Assembly (NCBI GenBank): GCA_033439265.1
Contig: JAVTVX010000031.1
Span: 17,776,001-17,840,000 of the forward strand
DNA: 64,000 nt
Origin: Dillenia suffruticosa
Lineage: Eukaryota > Streptophyta > Magnoliopsida > Dilleniales > Dilleniaceae
Reading direction: 5' to 3'
Positions 48,691-58,588 of this stretch are shown piece by piece (position 1 is the stretch's first letter; each line of letters begins with the position of its first letter). The notes beneath the pieces were generated by a model, which was given only the letters and a program-made list of their open reading frames with translations, did not search any database and was not told where the DNA came from. The translations under genes and the position numbers were made by a program.

Positions 48691-51600
48691 CTAAAGACTT
48701 TGGTGATGAAAGTGCAAAAATATTAAAAATGAAGTGAAAGAAGGAAAGTAATATGCAGCTATGATATTCCCACTACTGAATGGTCCTGGCACAGTCCGAG
48801 AGCTTCTACGGCTCAGAGTTCTATTGACTTCTGCTGCATTCCTGTTGTGTTGGCGTAACCATCCAAGTTGAAATATCAGAAAACAGATTGTTGAAGTGGC
48901 TCCTGTCAACAGATACAGCCCCCAAAAGCCTTTCAAGCTCAGACTATCTGTTGAACTATCGGGGTTTGAACATTCTGTGGAGGGTGAAAACCAGCTCTTC
49001 TCCAATTTTTTTAGGACACCATTTTCCGATATAGTTAGAATTGCATCAGAGAAATCTGCAGTGAGTGGAGAACCCTTCGGAAAAACCTACAGGCAGGTAA
49101 ATCTAAAGATGAGACAACAATATACTATAGCATCTCCAAAAAAGTACTAAGAGCGTGATTAGTAACTCACAAAGCCAAATCCTCCAAAGCGCCATTGACC
49201 TTCAATGGAGGTGTACTTCTTGCAATATTGGTTAAGGAAAACTTTCTTGTAAGGTACTTCAAAAAATGCAGCTGTGATATTCCCACTACTGAATGCTTCT
49301 GGATACTCGACCTCACTGCCAATACGTATGATGTTTTGTTCTTCAAAATGTAGTACTTCTTTCAAGTAATTCACTACAAAGGAATCACCATCACAGCCAA
49401 TTTTCGATTTTGTTTTTATTAACCAACCAATGTCTGTCACACTCGCCTCTAGTCGCTTGACAGTCAACATTGAGGACAAACTAGCTTGATAGCTTGAAGT
49501 TAAGACAAACACCGCAAAGAGCCAAACCACAAGGACAATTTTGGTGGAATTTCTTTGAATTTCCCCCTCTGTACATTATTGAAACAACTGGTCAACTGCG
49601 ACATTTTTTCAAAACTTCAATACTTTTCAAATGGTTTAAGACACGTAGTTAATGAGAGAGGGAAGAGAAATTTTTTTACTTACTGTGAGCAAAGAAAAGG
49701 GAGGAAAAGGTGAAATAAAGTGCAGTACCAAGCTTTTCCCACCACGGACCCCTGAATTCAGGATTGTCATGATGCTCCAAGACCAAAACTATTAACATTG
49801 TGTAGATTATCATTGCCCCAGTCACTATCCACATTTCATAAGTGAAAGGCTTAAAAATTATCCATGCCCAATCTTCGGATTTTACTGGAACAACCATTGA
49901 CAGCCCTGACTCAGCATATGGCTGAGTGAACTCCACGTAATGCGACCGGTTGGCCAAGATCGTTACATCACCAATGACAGCATCATAGGTCTGTATTGTT
50001 TGAGTCAAACATAGGGACAAGAAGAAGACCTTATCAGAAACTAATAAAGACTACTTTTTCATCTTTACTGTTCAAGCATAGATCTTGGAGAACAGGTAAT
50101 TGTAAACAAAAGCATCATAGCCTAGGAAATTTCAAGGTTTTGACAAAACAAATATGGTAGACAAGGAGTACATTCTGTTCACATTTCATTGCTTCTGGCA
50201 TCAGAGCTGCTATTGGAAAGTGACATGAAGTTCTAATGTTTGAAAAATCGGAGCTGACTTCTAAAAATAAAACATAAATCTAAACATTTAGAAAAATGAA
50301 AAAGAGAATAAGGGATGAGAGATTGTACCCCATTGAAGACAAGATCAATAAGATCATCATATGCTCCATTGTGGGGGAAAAGTTCATATTGTAGAGGATA
50401 TTTTTGTTCCAAAATTTTCACAGTTTCTATGAAGACATCAATGCAGAAACCAGTAGGCTCACGGGTGCTCCTTGTCTCGTCCACCTTCACAAATTTCTCA
50501 AAAGTCGCTCTCCCAGGAAAGCCGATCTTCAATGGCTTATCGGTACTAGGCATTGCCCAACCCTTTGGGACCCTTAATATGTTACCAGGCCACATTACTT
50601 GACTAGCCAATTCTCTACCATCATCACTTCTGCTCCTTACGCCATTTGCTTCAACAATGTTCTCTTGTGAGCAAAAGTCAAGCTCTCTGTAGCTCTTGCC
50701 ATGAACATTTAGAATCTGAAATATTGGAGAGCTTGCTAGTCTGCCTTCTTGAAATTGAATTTTACCACTTAAACCATTGAAGTCACTAGCTAAAATAGAC
50801 TTTAGCAACAGTTCTGAAGTACTAGTGCTACCACCTAGTCTCCCCAAGACATGTATTATGGCACTCACAGCATCATAAGCTCGGAGAGCATGAATTCCTG
50901 GCTCAAAGTTGTCTTCTTCTGGATACTCAGCTCGGAGAATTTGCCTGAATTGATGCTGAAATACCCTGTAAGATGTACTATTTTGAGGGTAATAGGCCTT
51001 GATTCCTAGGGCACCTTGCATAGAGGAAATAACGGATGAATCAAGAGAATTCAAGAGGCCTGCAATTGTTTCCGTCACAATCCATGCTGTGTCCCTCCCT
51101 ATAAGTCCCGCACTGTTCACTTGAGGAAATAGATAGGTTGCGAGGGACAACGAGGACCGTAAAAGTACAAAGACCCTTGATTTTTTGTTATGAAGTTTCG
51201 CAAGCTCTTCCAGAATAAACTTATTTGGATCTGATAGAGACGATATAGGAGGAAAAGCTAAAGAGTACTCAATCTCTGATCCAACATGTTGAAGAGCTTC
51301 AGATAGAACAGACAATAGACCTGAATCTCCACCATGAGCATCAACTTCATATATTGCTATCACCCGTCTCCAATTGTGAGAGCCTACAATTCCGGAAACA
51401 CATCTCATCTCTTCACTTGCATTGCTAGCCATTTGTACTAAAAAAGGCCATCTTGTTGACAACAATGGCGTTGTAATGGCTGCACCTGCAAATGAAAGGA
51501 CAGGTACCTTAGATCTTGTTCCAACATCTGCTACTAAAACTGCCTCATCCCATGAATCCGTCCCAAGAATCACATGCACTTGCTTCTCCTTAATCAGTTC

Positions 51601-51951
51601 ATCAGCTGCAATCAAAATTTTGGAAAACCTTAGGACACCGCAAAAACATATCCATCAAAACAAAGTGGTTAACATAGTGTTTTAAAGCAATTACGAACCA
51701 TTGAAAGCTGTCTGTAGAGGATTTTTGCCAGAACGCTTGACATTTAGTGTTAACTTGTGAGCCTTTGAATTGTTGTTGAAGTTTTCTACTGCAATTTTCA
51801 TGGCAGTCTTCATTTCCTTTCCTACCCTTGATCCACCATCAATGATTGCGCCTATGTTCACTGTTTCTGTTTTGTCGTCAGCTTGGCATCCATGAGAGTA
51901 AATGAAAAACAAGCTTAATGAAATGAAGATGAATGACTTCGGAACTGTCAT
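48691..51951 (-). CDS. Glutamate receptor-like cation channel (GLR, clade II type) with altered 3' end
   Basis: Ligand-gated cation channel of plasma membrane or endomembranes; plant GLRs pass Ca2+ in response to amino acids. Exons on the minus strand: 51951-51699, 51605-50329, 49990-49684, 49568-49171, 49086-48691; GT-AG throughout, 2631 nt, 876 aa, slightly short for the family. Residues 1 to about 24 are a signal peptide. The periplasmic-binding-like N-terminal domain begins IGAIIDGGSRVGKEMK and runs to about 420. Ligand-binding halves include FCIDVFIETV and DVTILANRSHYVEFTQPY. M1 is near 560-585, a pore loop follows (ALYFTFSSLFFAH), M3 is LVVWLFAVFVL with SSYQASLSSML, and M4 is FWGLYLLTGATSTICFLIFQ in exon 5. 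The last roughly 30 codons are not native GLR: they come from a 30-bp copy of exon 4 and the C2 duplicate. It may be a working channel with a short tail or a recent pseudogene. Confidence 0.9.
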
Positions 51952-52921
51952 GATGAATTTGAATGACAGTTGCTTGTGTGTTAGCTGTCACCGGCTTGCA
52001 TATAGATTCTGGTAATAGGAGTTCTAGACGGAAATAAGGAGAAAGGTACAAGGTTCCCCTCAGGAGGAACCTTCCCGGTATATACTGCAACTTTGACTTG
52101 GAACCTTTGAATCTTAAACAAAATGTAAACTAAGAAAATGTTCTCAAATTGTGGTACGGACGTTCTTCGATACCTAGAAGACATTCTGCGGTCAAGGAAG
52201 CTACAATTTTCAGCATTGTTTGCATTCATTCTTTCTCTTCATGTCTTTGTCTGCAGTTCTTCCATTCGTCTGAACAACATTTTCAACAAAATGAGCAAAG
52301 ACTTTGCCTACAATACGCGTGAATAATACCCATTAAATTGCAAAGTCATGCCAATGCTGACACTAACGCGCAAAGACATGTCTATTTTGGCTTTCGCTAC
52401 AAGAAAAGACCACTTTGATAGTGAAAATTTTGGGAATTCAAGCCATAGGCTTTTGATTGTTTGGAAACCTCAACTTTCTTCGACTTATCTTAACTCACCT
52501 TTACCTTGTCTTATTCTACTTTTAGAATTTTCAACTATGATAAAAAACTGTTTATAATTAAAAAAAAATTACAAGTAAAAGTAAAAAAATATGTGAACGA
52601 CACAATAAATATACTAAATTTTACATAATAATTTTTTTTCAATATATTTTAAAATTTTTTAACTTGATTTAAAAAATTGATTAATTCAAAATTATTTAAT
52701 TTTGAAAATTTGTGATTTTTGATAATATAAATTGTTGTGTTAAATTTGATATATTTTATTTATCTAACTTATTTAGTTAGTCTATATAAAATTACTCCAA
52801 AATTTTTGACTCAGTACTTATTTGAGTGAGAATGGATCGAATGAGCATGTTACAAAGATGGACTAATTTTGTGCTTAAGGAGGCAAGTTCAAGCGAGATT
52901 TGAGAAGAGGATAAGGAATTT
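51952..52921. other. GLR upstream region; no other gene
   Basis: On the minus strand a TATATACC motif (about 52076-52083) lies about 130 bp upstream of the ATG. A perfect 8-bp-arm hairpin, AAGGTTCC...GGAACCTT (about 52050-52073), lies between them in the presumed leader. Beyond 52560 the DNA becomes very AT-rich. The ORFs at 52138 and 52348 (+) show no family features. Confidence 0.45.
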
Positions 52922-53345
52922 TGTAACAACTATAATTAATAGTTAATTATAATTATAAATATTAGTACTAATTAATAAAATTAGTTAATAGTTAATAAAT
53001 TGATTAATATTTAGGTGAAATGGTTAAATATTTGTAAAATTGGTTAGTAAAAATAATATAAATAATAGTTTTCAAGACATGTATGACATTGAATGAAATG
53101 GAATTGATAATATTCTTACTTTCTCACTAGTCTTTTCTCTCTCTTTCTCTGGCTCTTTCACTCTCTTTCCTCTTTCTATCTCTCTCTATATATTTTTCTC
53201 TCTCTAGACTGCATTGCTATAAATAGGTATCGGAGCACACGATTCCTGACATAATCAATAATGAAAAATGATTGGTTTGAGGAATTTAAAAAAGATTAAG
53301 AGATTCACAGGCAAGAATGGAAGAAAAATTGGGAGCAACGTGACA
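52922..53345 (+). mobile_element. Truncated LTR retrotransposon: LTR, PBS-like site and start of gag
   Basis: TGTAACAAC at 52922 opens an LTR-like stretch with TTAGTTAATAG repeats, TATAAATAAT (about 53057) and a CT-rich leader (53130-53205). AGGTATCGGAGCAC (53225-53238) is close to the usual plant initiator-Met tRNA primer-binding site. An ATG at 53262 then starts a short polar frame, MKNDWFEEFKKD, before a stop. The element is cut off by the SINE and solo LTR. The exact LTR end is uncertain because no CA lies next to the PBS-like site. Confidence 0.45.
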
Positions 53346-53349
53346 AAAG

Positions 53350-53525
53350 GATGTGTGTGGCCCCGCGGGATCACACCCGGAACGCAAGCCTCCATAGCCA
53401 AGTATTGTCACCATAATTCCCGCATCTATTCGACCGCACCCTGCAGGGCCTGGGCGTCGAACACGGGACCTTGTGCATTTGTCCCCCATCATGGGAGCGC
53501 CTCTCACCAATTGAGCTACCAAAAA
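53350..53525 (-). mobile_element. tRNA-derived SINE-like element
   Basis: Read on the minus strand, GGTAGCTCAATTGGTGAGAG (53520-53501) fits a Pol III A box, and GTGTTCGACGCCC (about 53464-53452) fits a B box about 35 nt later. A non-tRNA body then continues to about 53350. The acceptor and T stems do not pair as in a real tRNA, so a SINE is more likely than a tRNA gene. Target duplications were not resolved; the element abuts the solo LTR directly. Confidence 0.6.
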
Positions 53526-56132
53526 TGTAATACCCAAATAAAAAAAAAAAAGGGAAATTAAAATTAGGGCTTAAAACCCTAATTTTCTCCCCTCTCTCTC
53601 TCTCTCTCTCTCTCCCTCTTTCCCTCTTTCTCTCTCTCTTCTGCGCCGCGGCCTCTCTCTCCCGCCATCGCACGCCGCCCACTGTTGCAATGCCCTCCCG
53701 CGAGCAGCTCCTTCCTCCACGCGAGCGCTGCCTCCTCGGGTGAGCGCGATCTTCTGCGAGCGAGCGCGCCACAGCTCGCGATCTCCTGCGAGCCAGCACG
53801 CCAGCCCACGCGCCACAGCGCGTGATCCCCCGCGACCCAGCCAGCGCGCGATCTCTCGCACCCCTGCAGCACGCCTTGGCTCACAGAGCGCCTTAGCCCC
53901 TGCTTGTGTGCGAGCCAGCGCCTGCGCGCGTGCACCAGTGCCTGCGCACGCACTACAGCCCGCAGGCCCAGCAAGCCCACGGGCCCACTAGGCCCGATAG
54001 CCCGTCCAAGCCCGCAGGCCAGTACGGCCCGCAGCCCAGTCCGGCCCATGACCCGCGAGCCCACGACGACCCGTGACCCTCTGCGTAGGTAAATGAATTC
54101 TTGATTTCGTGTACGTATTAGGGTTTCGAAAATTATTGGTAATTTGACTTAAATTTCTCATTTGTGTTTCAAATGGTAAACATTACAGGTTTTAGACCAG
54201 GTTGACGGGCGAACGAAAGCTAGATCCGAAAATCCGAGAAACCCTAGGTGAGAGAAATGCAACATTTTCAACATTTTGAATTAATTCTATCGAAATTAGG
54301 TCGAATTTAGATCGAAAGTTACATAATATATTGAAATGTGTGAAATTCGAGGAAAATTAGAAAAAAAAAATGAGAAATATTAGAAACTTGACCATTGGTG
54401 AGTTAAATGATTCGAAATTGAGGAAACAAGAATCTATAACGAAGTTTTGTAAATTAGGCGGTATAAATTTGGAAGGGAAAAATTGAAAATCCCTGATTTG
54501 GCTTTTATTTGATATTAAATGTTGATAATGTGATTTAGGTTGATCTTTTGGAGACTCGAGCGGTCAGATCCGATTTGGCTTGTCAGTAGGGAGTGACTTC
54601 CCTCCCGTAAACTGTGAGTGGGACTCTAATCTCTTGCATAAAATAGTAAAACTTGTTTTCTGCCATGTTTTTGATAAAATATGCTTTTGATATGCATTGA
54701 TCTGACGTATTACATTGAATTTCAAATCCGTTTTGTGATTATTGGAATGTCTTGAATTATAATTACGATGACTATGCATCCATGGTTTGAAATGAAACAA
54801 TAATTGTGTCATTACTTGAAATTTTAAAATTTCTTTTCTACTGTCGCATTGATATGCTGTTTGAAATTATTCGATAAAACGAATTGGCACGCAAATTTGA
54901 AATGTTTTGATAAACTATGTGGGTTGGATGCCCACTAGTTATGAGATGATGTGATGTTACTTGTGGGACGTTGTGCCCTGGGACGTTGTGCCCTTGTGAT
55001 ACTATGGGACGTTGTGCCCTTGTGATACTATGATGATTCCGTAGCTACGAAGGGCGTTTGTAGAGGCACGGGTTGCCCGGATACGCTTTTGCAGGAGGTA
55101 TCCGCAAACGTCATTTATTCTAAAGGCTATAGGCGCGGCTGGTTGAACCCACGTAGGGGGAGGACGTGTATGACGCCACCGTCTAGCACCGGGCGGGGTC
55201 CTATACACGTTGATGAGTTGGCCCCAGCTAACTCATGGCCAACGTCGGGGTAGAGAGCGTTTTAAAGTCTATGCATAATAAAACCCCCGATGTGCCTGTC
55301 CTTGGTCACGGTTGACCTTTGCCAGGACTATTTTTGGCTCGCTCTGATATTACTTGATTTTAAATGGATGCATACATGCTTGTTATCGTGTGACTGATTT
55401 AAATGATTTCAAATTGCTAGACATATCATGTTTTGCTGCGAAATGCGAATTTTATTTCGATTGATGTTATTTGACACTCCAATGGTTCACCCACACTATT
55501 TATGCTTGATATTATCCCCCTCACTCACTGAGTATCTTCCCATGATACTCACCCCTCTCTTTTCCTTCCTCAGACAGGTTCATTGTGATAGAGCGACGTT
55601 ACAGGCTCTAGAGCGGATTTGGTGTTCACGACGGTGAGATTTATTTTAAATAAAAATATGAACTCTTAATTTAGTTTCGACCCTGCGAGATCTTGACATT
55701 GAGGTCCATAGTTGGCCATGTACTTACTTTGGGATGACTGTATAATTTAACTCTCATATTTCCTTTGCATTGAGGCGATTGTACGTATTGAGTGTTACTT
55801 GGGAAAATTATTGTATTTTTCATAAAATTTAAATCCGCTCGGTGTGGCGGCTGTTCATGCTCTAATTGGGTATGACAGTAGAGGTCTGTGGCTAGGACTG
55901 CTAGAAACTTGTAGCCTTGCGTTGTTCTGGATACTGGCGGTGGTGTTTGTTGATTTTGGAGAGGCCGAGATGACCATTTATTTAAATTATAGATTGATTT
56001 TGATTATATAAGTTTAATTGTACGCGGGAAACCTCCGATTTACGGGGAGGTTCTGCCCAATTTTCTGTAAAAATACAGCCGGCATCCTAGGGCAACGGGC
56101 GGCTGTTCACGATCCCGGTTTGGGGCGTGACA
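53526..56132 (+). mobile_element. Solo LTR related to the chromovirus (2.6 kb), opposite orientation
   Basis: Starts TGTAATACCCAAAT and ends GGTTTGGGGCGTGACA, matching both ends of the chromovirus LTR (37713-40442) in reverse orientation, with TG...CA termini. It keeps the same modules: CT tract (53587-53640), GC-rich array (53640-54085), the intron-like 54089-54188 and exon-like 54189-54247 module, and the AT-rich remainder with a tandem GGGACGTTGTGCCC repeat (about 54965-55020). No internal domain is present. The flanking bases (AAAAA left, GGATG right) do not match, so it is not a simple solo LTR with intact target site. Confidence 0.9.
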
Positions 56133-56204
56133 GGATGGACGCTCTCATGACATGCATATTGGAAAAAAAAATTCTTTTGGTAAGGAGGATCTATGATTGC
56201 CTTG

Positions 56205-57682
56205 CATTCAGCCATGAGAACTTAAGGTTTAGAATTGAAGAAAGAAGAGGCTCCTGAGAGAGGGCTACTTTGGGTGGGGGGCATTGTTGGGTTATAGTTT
56301 CTTGTGGTGCTTAATGGTGACTCAATGTTACTAGATTTCCTCATGAAAGGGGCTCAGTGGATCAACGATTGCCTTGCATGCTTAAATTGATTACATTCAG
56401 AGAGTGAGTTATGTGACATCAATGTCCCTTTAAGATCGTCTAGCGTTGGAGTTCATGAAGTTGCCTTCTGCCATGTTAGATTTCTTCTTCTTCATGAAAC
56501 CCATGTTCTAGATAGCTGGATTCATTTTTTTTTTAATAAACATGAATAAAAGGGTGATTGTGATCCTAATTTTTTTTTTTTTTTACCTTTTTTCTTTTTC
56601 CCATTAGATTACAAAAGCATTTCATCCAAATGCTTAAGGATAAAGGAGGGATTCTTTCATTCTGATTAATAGAGTGAAGGAATCACCTATACCTAAGGAA
56701 TCTATGCCGAGGAAATCAATAGCAGACCTTTATGCAACCTCGATATAATGCGCAGCCTAAGTGGATTTCATGCAGAATGGAGGCTAAGCTTCTTTATTAC
56801 TTCCAAAAGCTGCACCTAGTAGTGTTATGATGTGGAGACATCTGAATTTTGAATTATCTGTTGATACAATTATTACATTAGAAGAACCAGATCAATTAGG
56901 GGAATAGCATTTTTAATGGACTGCACAAACTCAGTTGACTTAGCATTCAGCTATGAGAACTTAAGGTTTAGAATTGAAGAAAGAAGAGGCTCCTGAGAGA
57001 GGGCTACTTTGGGTGGGGGGCATTGTTGGGTTATAGTTTCTTGTGGTGCTTAATGGTGACTCAATGTTACTAGATTTCCTCATGAAAGGGGCTCAGTGGA
57101 TCAACGATTGCCTTGCATGCTTAAATTGATTACATTCAGAGAGTGAGTTATGTGACATCAATGTCCCTTTAAGATCGTCTAGCGTTGGAGTTCATGAAGT
57201 TGCCTTCTGCCATGTTAGATTTCTTCTTCTTCATGAAACCCATGTTCTAGATAGCTGGATTCATTTTTTTTTTAATAAACATGAATAAAAGGGTGATTGT
57301 GATCCTATTTTTTTTTTTTTTTACCTTTTTTCTTTTTCCCATTAGATTACAAAAGCATTTCATCCAAATGCTTAAGGATAAAGGAGGGATTCTTTCATTC
57401 TGATTAATAGAGTGAAGGAATCACCTATACCTAAGGAATCTATGCCGAGGAAATCAATAGCAGACCTTTATGCAACCTCGATATAATGCGCAGCCTAAGT
57501 GGATTTCATGCAGAATGGAGGCTAAGCTTCTTTATTACTTCCAAAAGCTGCACCTAGTAGTGTTATGATGTGGAGACATCTGAATTTTGAATTATCTGTT
57601 GATACAATTATTACATTAGAAGAACCAGATCAATTAGGGGAATAGCATTTTTAATGGACTGCACAAACTCAGTTGACTTAGC
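56205..57682. repeat. Tandem duplication of a 739-bp unit in C3
   Basis: Unit 1 is about 56205-56943 and unit 2 about 56944-57682. Both start CATTCAGCYATGAGAACTTA and end CAGTTGACTTAGCA, and they are almost identical except for homopolymer length and the first bases. C1 has only one full copy of this interval (about 25324-26145), so the tandem event occurred in C3 after the segmental duplication. The age must be very recent given the identity. Confidence 0.92.
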
Positions 57683-57800
57683 ATGTACTGGCCCATAAGG
57701 TGGCCTATATCGGTAATATAAATGTGGCAAGATATCTTGAACATTGTATTTTTCTTTTGCTAAATCGGTGAGCACAATGTATTGATATGATCTTATGTAG

Positions 57801-58588
57801 GCTGAACAATATAGAAGAGCTAGCTAGGGCTACCATGAAGAAATTAACTCAGGGAATGGCTGAGCACAACAAAGCAATGGCAGCTGCTAAAACTGATGAA
57901 GCAAAGGAGAATATTGTGAGTTTCTTCCCTGGATATTAATGCGTTCTGTCCGGGCTACTGGTTGGCTACATCTCACAACTTTTGTTACCTCATGCTTGCA
58001 GAAAGTTCAGAAGCAAAATACCACAACTGGGCTGAGAACTTGCAACAACATTCTTTCAATGACACAGGTAATTAATTTGATCTAAAAGTTCTTACCTGGT
58101 CTAAATTTGTTTCTCTGCTGGTCTTTTATCTAATTCACTATTTCTCTGGTGTTTAGCCATTGCATGCGAAAACCCCCACATTTATTGGGGATAAGAGAAT
58201 TAATCTTTCATGGAAAGAAGCAGTGAAACCTACTGCAACCTCTCCTCCAGCTGGGTATGATAGGCCTTGTCGCCATCTCTTATTTCCATCTCCTCTCTTG
58301 CTTAAATAACCATGAAATTATTCCGCCATGATGTTCCACAAGATATCCCGTTGCCCCTTTTGATTGAATAACAATATAAAAACGAGCACATTATGTTTTA
58401 TTCACTTACATTACAGAACGAAGAGGCCTGGCGCTGCTACCAATGGTTCAAGTAATCCTGTAGTGAAGAAGGGCCGAGGAGCTGGTGGTCCACCAAATCA
58501 GCTTGTTAACAGGGCTCTGGAAGGATTAGCATATGGTGGGAGAAGTGGTTCTAAGGGCAGAGGTCAGGGTTGGGGTGGCTACCGGTAA
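57801..58588 (+). pseudogene. API5 exons 13-16, recent partial copy in C3
   Basis: Blocks 57801-57915, 58002-58067, 58157-58254 and 58417-58588 match API5 exons 13-16 with all splice sites retained and no frameshift. The last exon is 18 nt shorter, removing six codons so that the tail reads GRGQGWGGYR rather than the longer RG repeat. No exons 1-12 precede it within the copied DNA, which begins inside intron 12. Without a promoter it is presumably a fragment, unless transcribed from the adjacent LTR. Confidence 0.9.

Larger units (their letters stand above)
35177..48747. repeat. Old segmental duplicate C2, split by the chromovirus
   Basis: 35177-37712 plus 47565-48747 is colinear with C1 26418-30015 but diverged by many substitutions and indels, including an extra AT-rich block around 36595-36900. 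Removing 37713-47564 and one 5-bp repeat restores alignment across the C1 point near 28720. C2 stops near 48742-48750, where sequence derived from the glutamate receptor gene begins. Confidence 0.88.

Noticed and set aside
53452-53525. A tRNA gene on the minus strand
   Set aside because: A and B boxes fit, but acceptor and T stems do not pair and the sequence continues as a SINE-like body.
53579-54064. Long GC-rich ORFs (up to 161 codons) on the minus strand and similar ones at 39748-40311 and 47222-47543
   Set aside because: They lie in the repetitive GC array of chromovirus LTRs, are open in several frames at once because of composition, and differ completely between the three LTR copies.
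54960-55020. CRISPR-like short repeats (GGGACGTTGTGCCC units)
   Set aside because: Two to three adjacent units without regular spacers, inside a plant LTR; a local tandem duplication.
57801-58588. A second complete API5 gene in the right part of the window
   Set aside because: Only exons 13-16 are present; the copied DNA starts inside intron 12 and is preceded by a solo LTR.
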